Source: Rhypophila decipiens (taxonomy: Eukaryota > Ascomycota > Sordariomycetes > Sordariales > Naviculisporaceae). Taken from it: DNA of 64,000 nt. The DNA lies in contig MU858060.1 of the NCBI GenBank assembly GCA_033297075.1, positions 124,001 to 188,000 of the forward strand. Reading direction: 5' to 3'. Below are positions 10,890 to 23,400 of this stretch, in pieces. Both the position numbers and the translations under genes were made by a program. The notes under the pieces are model-generated. The model had not been told where the DNA came from. It saw only the letters and a program-made list of their open reading frames with translations, and ran no database searches. Position 1 is the stretch's first letter; every line of letters starts with the position of its first letter.

Positions 10890-10907
10890 ATCATCATCAT
10901 CATCATC
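10890..10907. repeat. (ATC)6 microsatellite
   Basis: Six uninterrupted ATC units in non-coding DNA. Confidence 0.9.
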
Positions 10908-13080
10908 CTCGTGCCATTGTTTCCTTGGAGATGATAAATGGGCAGAGAGAAAGAAAAGGAGACAGTACCACGTTGGCTGCTATCCGAAAATGTCGGTGTG
11001 TTTCCAGTTAAGACTGTGATAATACAGTGGCGCGTGGGAAAAGGGGGGAAGTTTTGCCTTGTGTGTAGTTAGTGGTTAATGTCGTGTTCTGTGTATGCGG
11101 GTTTCTGGTGGGTTGCAGAACGGCAAATTCTCTGATGCACATCTCATCTAGATTACGTCGTCGTCGCCGACCACGAAACGCAAGGCGGGTCAGGGAAAGA
11201 GAAGAAGAGAGTCTCGGGGGGGGGGAAGAAAAACAAGCAGTAAGCGCTGCCCTTGCACCTCGATATGCAGCTAGAAATGCACACAATATGGGGGACTGGG
11301 GAAGCAGAGAGGAAGACGTGATGGCACACCGGGGTAGCGTTATGTTGTGCTATGGTGTTGATCCCATGATCGGTTGGTTGGGAAGGAGAGAAAAAAAGTC
11401 TACAGGTACGGTGTCCACGATGGTAGTATTTTCTTGTTCGTCCCTGACTGGGATGTCAGCTGTCGTTCCCTATTGAACGACAGCTGCGTTACATGTCGTT
11501 GTCGTTTGTCCTTCTCTTGTCGTCGTAAGTGGTAGCAGTCGTACCGTGGGGCGGGATCGTCATACGTTGGTTTTTTACTCCCCTTGACCCTCTCTCAACA
11601 CATGGATACATATCCTACATGTGTCACTTGGGGTTTATTCTTGCCCTTTCAAACCCATTTCTCGGAAACGGAACGAATCAGGAATGGAAGATGGAAGCAA
11701 GGTCTTCCATGCCACAGGCCCCCTCCCCTTGAAGAGGGTAGTTCAAGGCTAGGGTAGTGACCGGCTGTTGTGTATCGTCGCATTTACAGGTGGCATGATC
11801 GGATGGGTTACCAATCAGGAGGATATAGGAGCCTTTGTCTGTAATCTTGTGTGATGTGAGGCCCCCCATGTAGAGGTTGTGACAGAGCATGTTGAGAGGG
11901 AAGCTACCAGATGAGTGTATCCTTGACTAAGCATCATGTAAGATGTTTCTGTTCCATCATGTCCTGAGCAGAGACTGTTTCTCGAGAGTGTATCTTCCCG
12001 AGACCTATATCCATCATTCTCTCTTCTGGGCAGTTTTGATCTAACACCTGTCACCGTGACGATCGACAAGTCTGAGATTCAGATTAATGTGTTCAGCCCA
12101 CGAGGATTTGGAGTGGATTCCTCGCGTTGATATGGGGACACAGATCCTAAGTTTATACATGTAAATCTACACGTTGCCCAGTTCTGTCGACGTTGACCGA
12201 CCGGGAAGATAGCAGTCGTGGCCATGGTTACACGCTCCGAAATGTCTGACGCCTCGGATAGATGATGCGACGACAAGCGCATTTGGGAACAGGGAAAAGC
12301 TAGGCTAAATTGTCCTCTTTTGGGTTGTCTTGTCCATATTCATCATATCTTAGTAATCGTGGGGAATAGGGGGAAAGGGGCAATGTAAACAAACCACACC
12401 TGATGACATATGTCGGCCCCTTCCGGAAATTAAGACAGCCTCCAAATTGAGAAGAAAAATAATCTGTGCAGAGACAATAACTCGCCTTGGCTGATTACCT
12501 GTAAGAGAGGTGACTTACCCGAACAAGGCATTTCAGGCTACGAACCCGAGTAACACGGCATAATGCCACGGCATGTCAACGCCTCGTTCATCGTCGTGTC
12601 GTTTTGGCTCCTTTCCTTCTTTGACTGGGTACCCGAATGATGGTTCTTGTTACAGTTAGCGCTACAGTTACAGCTACAGCTACAGTTACTTCCTACGTAG
12701 GGAAAGAGTCCCACAAAATCTTTCTTGTCACTTTTCTTTTTGCTCTTCTTCCCTGGTTCTTGCGCTTGCTTCTCTGCTCTTGTCCTTCCCTGCTGCTGCT
12801 GTCATCCCATCAGGATCCGATCCGGTCGCACAGATCTGCCACAGTGCCACACCCACCCCTCACTTTGATGGCCCTTTGCCATCCATGCCTCGATGCGCTC
12901 ATCATCCTCTTTCCCTTTTTGCCCATCTCGTTTTCGTAGAGCGTCGAATCTACTGCTGCTTGTTCAAAGGTCGTGTAAACTGGCCCAAACATCAGTTTAG
13001 ATGGATGCGGCCAGCCACTGCAACCTCTTCTTGTACAATAGCCCGCCCGGGCAACACCAGGAAGTCGCCCCAGAGATACT

Positions 13081-13105
13081 TGTTGTTGTTGTTGTTGTTG
13101 TTGTT
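13081..13105. repeat. (TGT)8 microsatellite
   Basis: Eight TGT units, followed by a partial unit and ATTAT. Confidence 0.95.
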
Positions 13106-13677
13106 ATTATGCCCTGTCCCGGGTAGGTGACATCAGCCGGGGTTGCTGAGGTATATTACACTGGTAACTGACTGAGCACAATCCCGCCCTCTGATATCTT
13201 GGTTCTTTTTTCCCGTCTCGTTTTGCTTGGAGAATTTACGAGCTTTGTGACAGGAGGTACACACTAGCCTTGTCATATGGGTGGTACCAAATCTCTGAGA
13301 CGTATTACGGGTGTGTGAGTTCTTGGCACTTGTCGTTACCAGGGGGGGCTGGGCAGTTTCGGTACGTCGAGGATACAGGTAACGACTGGAGGAGCAGTCT
13401 GGGCTGCCTAGCGGACTGGGTCATCTGATACCTATTTGTAAAAAAGACGGAGTAGATATGGTATGGGTATTGGTCGTGACACAAGGCTTCCAAGATGCGG
13501 GTTGAATGATCCGTCAGTCGAGACATGACTGACTGGCCGCCCATGATCCGAGCCAGGCTTCCTAGGCTAGGCCCAAGTACCTAGACCTGTCTCTGACCAA
13601 CTTACCCATCTGGCAGCAGAACTGGCACTAGACCCACAGACGCGGGAGCATGCAGGGAGTCAGATGGGGAGTTGATG

Positions 13678-13700
13678 TCGTCGTCGTCGTCGTCGTCGTC
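13678..13700. repeat. (TCG)n microsatellite
   Basis: About seven and a half TCG units in non-coding DNA. It is GC-rich and contains many CpG dinucleotides. A short (TA)n run follows about 60 bases downstream. Confidence 0.95.
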
Positions 13701-16700
13701 GGGCTTTCGGGTATCATTCCGGATCCGGGGATGAGATGCCGGTAGTAAGAGCCTGCACCTTTATATATATATATAATATTATTCATGGACCAGGGAGCTT
13801 GCGAAGAGGGGAAGATGGTGGTCGGACAAGATTTGTTTCTCGGGTGCAGCAGATGAAGTTGAGATGAGAAGGAGGGACGGGAAAGAGAGAGACAAAGGCA
13901 CGCATGTCAACAAATGAGGGCCATCGCATAAGGATGAGAATTACTTGATAATAAAGACCAAGACAATGGAGAGAGACGACAAGAGCGGTGACTGACTTGG
14001 AGATGTTTGGGGGCCTTGAAACAATGCCCTCTTGAGATTTACCGACTCTCAGGCTCCCGATTGTCCTTCCGTTTTGGGCGAAATGGTGTTCAGATCTAGT
14101 TGAGCCTTGTGGTTTTCACTGTCAGGTCAGAGGTGGTGTCGACCAGTATGTGCACATGTGGCTCATGACAGGTTCCGTGACATGACAGACAGCTGACAGG
14201 AAAGGGGAGAGAGTACTGCTGTCAGCATCTTGCTAAGAAACGCCCAGTGTCCTCGGTACCTAACCCACTCATACCTTGTTCTGCCGCAGAGTCACGTATA
14301 CATGTTCCAACTCGTCATGACCAACCTCAAGCTTCACAGCCAAGCAACTTGAACACCATGGTACATAATCTCTCCGAGCTGTAGTACGCTCCTTCCCTTC
14401 TTGACCGCTTCTTTGCTGGTCTGGTGATGAATCCGGCTGCGTCGAGTACCAGACTCGGGCCTAATCTTTGTTGCAATTTATTCCGTGTCTCGTAGGCCTT
14501 TATCGTGGTGCGTCTGAATCATTACACCGAATGGGGTTGGACGATGAGGAGGCGGCAAAGGGGAAGGCTCTCGTGCCAACATCACTGGTTCCCTTAGCTC
14601 TTGGCTACGATAGTACCATTTCTTCTCGGCCTCGACCCCATTTAGACGGATAGCGGTATGGCGTCTTTTGTGGGTGTGTGTGACGTGGCGGCTCGTTACC
14701 ATTAGCTTCATCTGCTGTTCATATCGGGCAAGAATGGGCGATATGTAGCATCGTAGCTACAGACGAGTTCTTGTCAAGGCTTAGTGCTGGTGGTTGGGTT
14801 CAAAGTACATCTACAGCCCATCTGTTACACGACCAGTAGGTAAACACATATGCCGAGCGTGTGGCAGATGATGAGATAAAGTAGGCGTATGCGGACGGGT
14901 GCTACTACAACCACTACTTACTGCTACTGCCATGGCAACTGCATGCTACAACCACGACCGCCGGGAGATACAGTACGTGCACTAATACACAAACATGGCG
15001 GGTACGGGAACCACACAGTGGACATGTCTACATGTGTTCTTCGAAAGTAACGAAGCATGGGCAAACAAACAAGAGAACGAGTATGCTTGGTTACCCAAGA
15101 AACACACCGACCCTCTCAAACAAAAGTATCTGCCCCTATTCCAGGTCCTCACTTTCCTTCATGTTCCCTACCATAGCGTCCCTGTGTAGGCATTGGTTCC
15201 AGACCTGTGGTAGATGCTTCCGTGGCCCGTCCAATAATAAGAACGCTCCGGGGACGTTATGTAGGTAATATCACACCATCACATCGGTTACCAACCTGAC
15301 CAGTTGAACACTTCACCTCAGTCCCTACTGGGCTACCAAGGAACAGACCAGCTGTTCGTTGATCTTGGGGTTAGGTTGACATTGGCCACTTCACCACGGA
15401 AACTAGTACTTGGCCCCTGTCAAGATTCACATCCATACAAGATACGACATCCGTACACGCTCATGTCAGTCATCATTCATGGCAGGCGGCGGCGGCGCCC
15501 CAGCCACCACCCGTTCATCCGTCCAGATCCCATCAATCCGCTTGGCCACATCTCGTCAATATGCTCCAGCCAACCAGCCTCACAACAACCGCCCCCAAAC
15601 CAGGAAACCAGGTATCCAAAAAACCAACCAATCACCACACACTCGGACTTATTCCCCGTAAATACACGACCCAGCCAGGGCTCATTCCCAGAGAAGCTTA
15701 GCACATGCATTCACACAATTGTTATGTCGCCTCCTCCTGAACAGCAGTAAACATTAACACTTCTGAGACAAGCATATCCGTACCAAGTATCCAAAACCGA
15801 GAACCAACCGACAACAACCGAGCGTACATACGGTACCTACGACCGACCCGACGACCCGATTAGAAAAAAAGCCACACCAACGTCGATCGTAACTACATCG
15901 AGTCAATCTTGCATGACGATATTGATGTGTATCTGGTGGTTGCATGCAGACTCTAGTCTAGTCGCAGAGGTGTGGTGGTTGAGATACGTTTCCGAGGTTA
16001 TGTCTAGGTACCCAATTCAGGGCCGATGATATTCGGTCCCTCTTACTCGCCTTCAGGTGAGCAGACCAAGATATCAAGTTGCTATCAGGGTACCCTATAA
16101 TAGATGTACAAACTGTTTTCTTATTGTTCTCTTACTGTCTGTCAGTTATTCTTGATAAATATTTATTTCAAGAAAAGGTCATCAAAACCATTACTACGAA
16201 TCCCAAGTCCGGTCTTGGAAAACCTGCTCAATATCAACGGGGCTACGTTGAAGAAAGTGAGACAATACCTAATCAATAATCTGATCACGCTGAGCAAGAT
16301 AAGATATATTCTCAAACCACACCAACAAACGGATAGTAACGGGTTTTTATTTGTTTTTTAATATGTGGTCAGCCCAGGCCAGACGGATAACCAGTATTTG
16401 TTTATCTGTCTGGGGGATTGAAACCTCTTTCGTTCTTTCTGTCTGCCGGGCGGTGGAATGTAAAATGTCGAAAACCAGGTAGGTAGATATGTATGAGATG
16501 TATGTCTTGTCTCTCCACGATCTGAGACAACCTGGAACATTGGATCTAGCGAGTCATCACTGTCGGCTCGGCAAGTGTTTGAAAAGATTGTTGGCATATC
16601 TGGGGGTTGGACAATACCGGCAAGGTGTAGTTTGCCCACCTGGTTATGATGAGTTGCCTTTTCAAGGGATCAGGAACACCCGTGGTGATCACATGGTTGT

Positions 16701-18912
16701 GATGGTGATGGTGATGATGGGTTCTTCAGCTATGTTGAAGAGAAGAAAAGTTGACAAGTCTGACAGACTCAACTGGCATGCCCGGCTAGAATGAATCCAT
16801 TAAATAGGGAAGGCGTCCGCATGTATTCCGTATGGTTGAGAGCTTGATACATACCCGCACGTTGTCGTCGTGATCTGGTGAATCGATCGTGGAAAAGAAA
16901 ATCCTTGCAAGCCCAACTCCAGTCTAGCCTCAACCTTGCCATTTCCTTCTTGAGAGCACTCCATTGCTTTTTGCTCCCCCTCTAGAATTTCCCCTTCTTT
17001 GAGTAATCCCCATCTTCTCATTTCGGTCAAGATGATCGGCAATCCATCTCGCAGCCAGCGCGCAGCGAATATATGTATATGTGCATGTGGTTGGTATCCC
17101 AGCGTGCAGCGGAACAAGCGGGCGTCAGGTTCGTGAACGGATCCGGTCCGGTCCGGCCAGCCAGGGGGGACTTTTCTTTTCTTTTGTTTTCTATTTTCTT
17201 CCCTGTCTCCCATGTTTTTGTGCTATCGTGATATAAACTGCAAGTAAACTCTTTCAAGAAAAGATCTGCAAATTCCCGCCTATTTTACTTTTTTCAGCTT
17301 CTCATGGTAAGAAACGATCGACATATCCGCCGGGCATCGTGCACATCAACCATTCCTTTGGGGAGAAAAGACCGAACCAGGGCTCAGGGGGGCCAGGTGG
17401 GAAAGGACGATCGTGTTTCAATCATGATTGAACGTCATGTCAAATCAAAAGTGTCTACCCGGCCGACTAATGTCATAATGAAGGCACCTGGCTCAGCTGA
17501 AAGGGACGGGCTAATGATAATCAAAGAAAGAGGTTCAGCTCAAATGGAATGATGGGCAGCAGTTCTTTACTTGAATTTGTCTGAATGTGAGGCACTTGCT
17601 GATGTCCCATCTAATCTACCTAGCTATCTAAGAACTCCCTTGTACGGATACGGAGGAATTCAATACCAAACCCCGTACTCCGTATGGTAACCAAACAATA
17701 CGGTAAGGCTGGCTGTCTGGCTGGCAGGCTAATACCTAAAATTGACTCCGCCCAGCGAGTCCGCTTTCCCTGAAAATGAAAATGCCGCCCGGCCGGCTGT
17801 CCGTTCCGCCGTGCGTTGCCATGCTGTACGCCCATCGGTACCGATGCCGATACCGACGATAGTAATACAATGAAATGAAACCAGAAGAGAAAAAACAGCG
17901 TAAAAGTAATATGTACAAGATGAAAGAAAAGACAAGAAAAAAAAAGCCAGAAATATGCTCGTGCATTTGATGATTCAAAAACAAAATGCTTGCAAAATGG
18001 CAAATGCATCCACCCAACCGCCATCATTGTGTGAACAACGACAGCAAAACAGCCATCATCCTCCTCTCTTTTCCCTCAAACCAGCCGCCGTCCCGTCCAG
18101 TGTTGTATACCTCTAAAAGTGCCTGAAAATAAAAAATAAAACCATACCCCCGCCCATATAATGATTCCCCGCTGCTGCATGCCATGACTCCTGTCAAATC
18201 CCTCTTCCCCAGTTGTTCTCCGTTCTCCTTGTGGATGGGACTTGCTTTTTTCGATTCCTCCGCAAAACCCGGTAGACAGGGACAAAACATGGTGATATGA
18301 TCCAAATGCAGCTTTTCTTGTTTTTGCCTCGGTAAAATAATCAGATTGCTCCACTGTATGGCTTTTTTTCCTCTTTTCCGTGATGCTCCATAAATAATTC
18401 CCAATATTTCCTCTTTCCAATGTTGGGAAGTCCTTGACTCCGTGCCCATGACAGGGCCCCACAGCTCTTTCTTCAACTCCGGAATTGATGAGCAAGTGGA
18501 AGAGTGCATGATTGATAAGAAAATGTAATCGTACAAGATCCTGTCGTTGCACCATAGAAAGGTGAAAATGAAGTAGAAAAAGATGACGACTCCCGAGTAC
18601 CCCAGGCCTTGTATATAAAAACAATCGATAAACACAGATCCAATGTGAGAAAAGAAAAGCGGTATCTCCTCCACAAAAGGCCCAAGAGAAAAAAAAAAGT
18701 CGGAATAGTGAGGAATGCGAAAAAAAAAAAAGTCAAGATGGAGGAGAGCCGCTTTGATTGTTGCTGGACCTCGAACTTGGAAGCAAATCGTCAAGAAACC
18801 ACGAGGCGCGGCGCCGGAATCATGAATAGCTGTCAACCGGAAAAGACGGTCTAGTGGTAGTATCGTAGCGGGCGACTCGTGGAACAAAACCGGTAAAGGA
18901 AGAATGGAACTT

Positions 18913-20459
18913 TCAAATGCTCCCGCGATTCATGGCTGTGGCGTGTCTTCGTTTAAGCGTGTGGCTCATCTCAAGTGCGGCATCGTCGTCGAAAGCGCTG
19001 CCCCCTTCACCGTCGCTCAGAGGAGGGGGAATGCTGTCCCGGCGTCTCCGTCTGTGGTGCTTCTCGGCGTCGTCCATCATGTCGTGATACTCTCCTCGCT
19101 CCGTTGTCGTGAGCACTGTGGCCGAAGAGCTTCCTGACTTTGGCGCGTTCAGATCAGAGGCATTGCGGGCTGACATGGCATCTGATTCGGCGCGTGCGTT
19201 GTTGATCATGGTTGGCAGCTGACGGCGGCGAGCGTTGATGAACCAGTTGGAGATTTGGTCTGATAAACGTCTTTGGTTAGCATCTGGTGCCAAGTCTCAG
19301 TCTTGACCAACTTGACCAAAAAACTTACTCATTGCCAGTCCCGTTTGTCTCATGAGGTCCTGTTTCTCGTCCTCGGTTGGGTATGGGTGTTGCAAGTGGT
19401 TCACAAACCATGCACGGAGCTTGTCGGTCGTCTCCTTGGGCAAGTTACCACGCCTCTTCCGTTGCTTGTTGTCCCCGCTCATGCTCATACCTCCTAGCTC
19501 TCCGACTCGCATGTATTCTTGATATGTCGAACCATAGCCGCCAGGCGAGAACGGCGTGCGATCGAATGGATGGATAGCGCCATACTGTAGCGAGGGGACG
19601 CGGGACGGCTGTTGGTAAGGGAAGTAGTTGGTGTGTTGTGGGTAAGGCTGTTGACCGCCGCTGCTGGGGCCTGGTTCCAAAATGCTTCTGCAATGTGAGC
19701 CCATGTGGCCTGGACTATCGGGAAACGCGTCGTCGGCCGAGCGGCCCCGAATCCGGGGCATCGTAGCTGGGGTGCGGTCGAAATTTAAGTTGGGAAGCCT
19801 AGGGTAACTGTGTCGTGCCTCGTGGCGTTCTGACACTTCCAGCGGCGCCGCTGGCTCCCGCATTGGTGGGAGGCTGCCGCTCTGGGGGCCGTAGGGACTC
19901 GCGTGGGAGCTGCTGGTCCAACTCTCGGTGGCTGACCGTCCGGCTAGCGTGGGTGAGAGGCCTCGACTCCCAGACATCTGAAGCTCCCTTTGGGAGCTTG
20001 TGTTGTAGAGCCTAGGAACACGTCCGGATCCATCCTCTCGCTCGTCACCTATCGAGAGTCGCCTGCGTTTGTTTTGGTTCGGTGAATGAATATAATCAGG
20101 GGACCTAACCACGCCGCCTCCAAGTACACCGGCTGGGCTCGTGGCCAAGGATGGCGGCCTGGTGTTGCTATTCTGTGGTAACCTGAGGTCGTTGAAATCG
20201 GGAAAGGCCTACACCGATGGTTAGCCAAGACACAGTCTTCGAGAAATCTGATGAAGTGTACCGTGCGGATAGAAGGAAGCTCGATTCGCTCGGGCTCGAC
20301 ACGCGGCCTTGATGTGAAGGCGGATGTTCTGGCGTCGTCCCAAGCCAATTCCCTCTTGAATGCCGTGGGGACAGGATGGGCCATGATCATCGTCATTTTG
20401 GATGCTTCTTCAGATTGCCCTGGAACTTGATGTAAAGTCCGCGAGGGGCTATATTCCAT
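18913..20459 (-). CDS. TALE (KN-type) homeodomain transcription factor
   Basis: A 474-residue protein in three exons: 20459-20262, 20208-19329 and 19259-18913. The second intron interrupts the homeodomain. Joining the last two exons restores the signature MNQISNWFINARRRQLP. The preceding HLQHPYPTEDEKQDL contains the PYP three-residue loop extension that defines TALE homeodomains. The domain covers roughly residues 313-375. The N-terminal 300 residues are Ser/Pro-rich and look disordered, with a basic stretch NKRRRLS that may be a nuclear signal. The tail is Ser-, Asp- and Arg-rich. A second ATG at 20396 could also be used. It should bind DNA in the nucleus. Large non-coding flanks on both sides fit a developmentally regulated gene, but that is inference. 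Confidence 0.92.
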
Positions 20460-23400
20460 AAGGAAGGAAGAGGACGTCGGGAGAGATATCCGTGAGTCCC
20501 GGTTGGCGGCAACTCTTGGACTGTTGAGATGATAATGTTGATGGTAGTCGTCAAGGTCGTCCAGTTAGTGGAGGGATGTCCAGGATGGGAGAGGTCGAGA
20601 GGAGAGGCCGAATGGATGCACGAGGATGGCAACAGAGGAAGAGACGAAAGGAGGCCGATGCCAATCTTTTGTACAATATCCAATCTGCCGGTACCTTTGA
20701 GGATGTCTAGCAGCAGGTCCAACGGGCTGGCGCACACATGTCGAGGCCAAAGAGCGTGCTAGACAAGTGTCGAAGGCGTCGTAACGGCGGAAAGTCTAAA
20801 TCAGGTTCGGTCTTGACTCCAGAATTGAAACGAGCCGGCTGTCCAAGCAAGGGCCCAGGTACGTCGCTTATAGAGTTTATGGTTTTTTATAGCCCAGTGC
20901 CTGTGTCGTGGGGGAGAGACTACCGTTGCCAGTCAACAAGTCGGTTTGGGTGAAGAAGAAAGTGAACGGGCGGCCCGGTCAAGTCAAAGGAGGCTCAAAG
21001 GGTCTATATGAAAGTGACTGCAGAGCGGCTTTTATTTTGAACGACTGCACAAAACCTTGTTCGAGGGGTTTGGCTTGATGGAGACGACTAGAACAGCCCG
21101 GGGTGTGAGCAGGGGCGAGAATGACATCGACGTCGGTCCAGGGAGAGCAAGGCAAAAAAGGTTAGAATGAGCAGGGACAGGGTACTTGAGGTGTTCGCCT
21201 CGGCATCACGCAGAATGGGAGTACCCTGCTGCGGGCCACTGTCAGACAGTGACTGGGGTGTGGGCTTGACGAGGAGAGGGGGTTGAGCATCAAGGTGGGC
21301 TTCTGTCGACAAGATCCGGATGGCAAGAGTGGCACGCACGTCTTCGCTACAGCTTGAGTGGCGCGCTGCTCTGGTCCATCATCAGAGGCTGCTGCCGTAC
21401 TGTATGGACGCAGTAGTGCAGTGGGACTGGTGAGCGAGATGGAGGGACTGCCAGACCAGGATAGCGCTGTTAGCCAGACGCAGGCAACTGAGAAGGGGAA
21501 GACAGCACAAATGACATGGAGATTGTGAGAGCTGTGTGGGTGATGAGAGAATGAGTGCCAGTGAGCAACGACTGAACGTGGTGAAGGGTTTGGGGAGCGA
21601 ACACCATGTGGAAACACTTCTCCTCCAAGTGACACACCCACGAGCAAGCGACCAGGTTGGAGGATAAATTATTACTGCGTAGAGGCTAGCAGAGTTCCAA
21701 GCCAAGTGTACGGTACTGTACATTGTATGAGCCATGGGTGCAAGGCAGGCATGAAATCAGGGTATGTACATGGTACTGTATCAGTACCGATACAGCAGCT
21801 TGGTGTAATAAAAGTGCACGAGTTTGAAGTAGCGCGTACTGAAGCCATCGGTGGGTGAGTGCTGGGCGCTGAGCAGGGGGGGAGAGACATGGAGCAGAGC
21901 TACAGGGATATGCAACCCTGGCCGTAGCCCCCCCTACCCATCTGTGCCATTCCACAACGGTTGGAAGCTAGATGAAATTTCCGATGAGCGAAGATTCGTG
22001 ACAGGGAACACCCTTCCACGCGTGCCATCGCATATGCAGACATGGCTGGGATGTCCAGTGCGCGCACGGTACCGAGCACTGACGGGAGGTGTGTCCTCTT
22101 CGGGCTCGGAAGCAGTGCCCTGGTGTTCCTAGGGCCCTGGGTCCTGGCATCATCACCTGCTGGAGTCCTTCCGGCGACCTGGACCTGAGCATGTCAGGAC
22201 CGAAGATGCAAGCCGGCATGAGCAGCATCAGCACCGTACCAACCTGCGGGCAATCTTCCAAGCTGGCGGTGTTGAGCACTGCATCCCTAGGAGGAGATTC
22301 AAAGAGATCCGAGCCAGCCATTTGATCCTCGGCCCTGCCATGCCCATGACTTTTGGTGCCATCTGCCAGTCTGGTGGTCTCTTTTACGACAGAAAGGGGA
22401 ATGACAGAGAATGCACATGGTCGCACAGCTGTGGTCGCAGGACGTCGAGCAGCCGCCGCTTACGAGCCATGGTCAACTACCGTCTCGCAGCGGCTGTTGA
22501 GTTGTTGGGCAGTTGTCGGAGGCAACGACAATGGAGACGACTCAGGACGAGTCAAGGACAGGTGTGTTTGCCGGAATCGAGATGCAAATCCAGAGTCGAT
22601 TGACACCGCTAGCGACGGACACAGACAGCAAGGCGAACAAGCATATCAAGCCCCTCCCGTAACTGGTGCTGGCCTTGCGCCGAACAGCTGGGACTCCCAA
22701 GTGCTGGCTCCCGTTCTGTGTCTGTCACCGTGATATCCGTGGTTCGTGGCTCTCGTACCTGGACGGATTATTAGCTCGCCTCATGGCACAATAAGCCTCA
22801 GAGCCTAGGCTATTCTTGTGCCTTGTGCTTGAAGACCTATCCGATGGTGTGCTGTATGTAGTGAGCCGATCACTTTTCTATAACTCCAGGAACCTCGCAC
22901 AGACATTGCTGGTATCCGGTGACTGGATTTGGCGAACAAGTCCATGCTGCCGAGAATATCCCGGCAACGAGTGTTTGTCCATCAAGATCAATTTCACGGT
23001 ACTGTACCGAATGGCGTCTCTGCTGTGGTCACTAAGCACACACGCTAGTGCTCTCCATTGGGTCAATGCTCAGAATGTGAATTCGACGTCAAACAAAAAT
23101 AGACAAAAGAAGAGGACAGGCCATCAAGGCCAATAAGATGCTTGAAAAGGAACTGCGAGAAAGCGTTTGGATTTGGCGTGGTTTTAGTTGACTTTGGAGT
23201 GTGAGAAATGTCAATATCGTGTTCCGCGAATCATTGCACACAAAGTTTTGACGCCAACCAAAGGTGGATGCAGTGGTGGGTTCTGTGGCTTCAACTGACC
23301 TGTACCGGTGTGCACTGCCACTTGTCATTTGTCATTCTCATATCCGTATTTCGTACAGTATCACAGGTTCACACAGCCGAAGCAAGAGCAATGCTGTTGC

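Larger units (their letters stand above)
8346..18912. other. 10.6-kb gene-poor stretch 3' of the homeodomain gene
   Basis: No open frame here has a recognisable domain, and most are short and overlap others on both strands. Base composition looks ordinary rather than AT-rich, so there is no sign of RIP-degraded transposons. The visible structures are simple repeats, a 20-bp palindrome and an 18-bp tandem repeat, which are listed separately. The right end (18024-18887) has two overlapping long frames on the minus strand just beyond the homeodomain stop codon. These most likely lie in its 3' untranslated region. Long untranslated regions or non-coding RNAs may exist but cannot be seen by eye. 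Confidence 0.55.

Noticed and set aside
18841..18890. GGTCTAGTGGTAGTATC, resembling a tRNA A box
   Set aside because: No B box follows at the right distance and no cloverleaf can be drawn.
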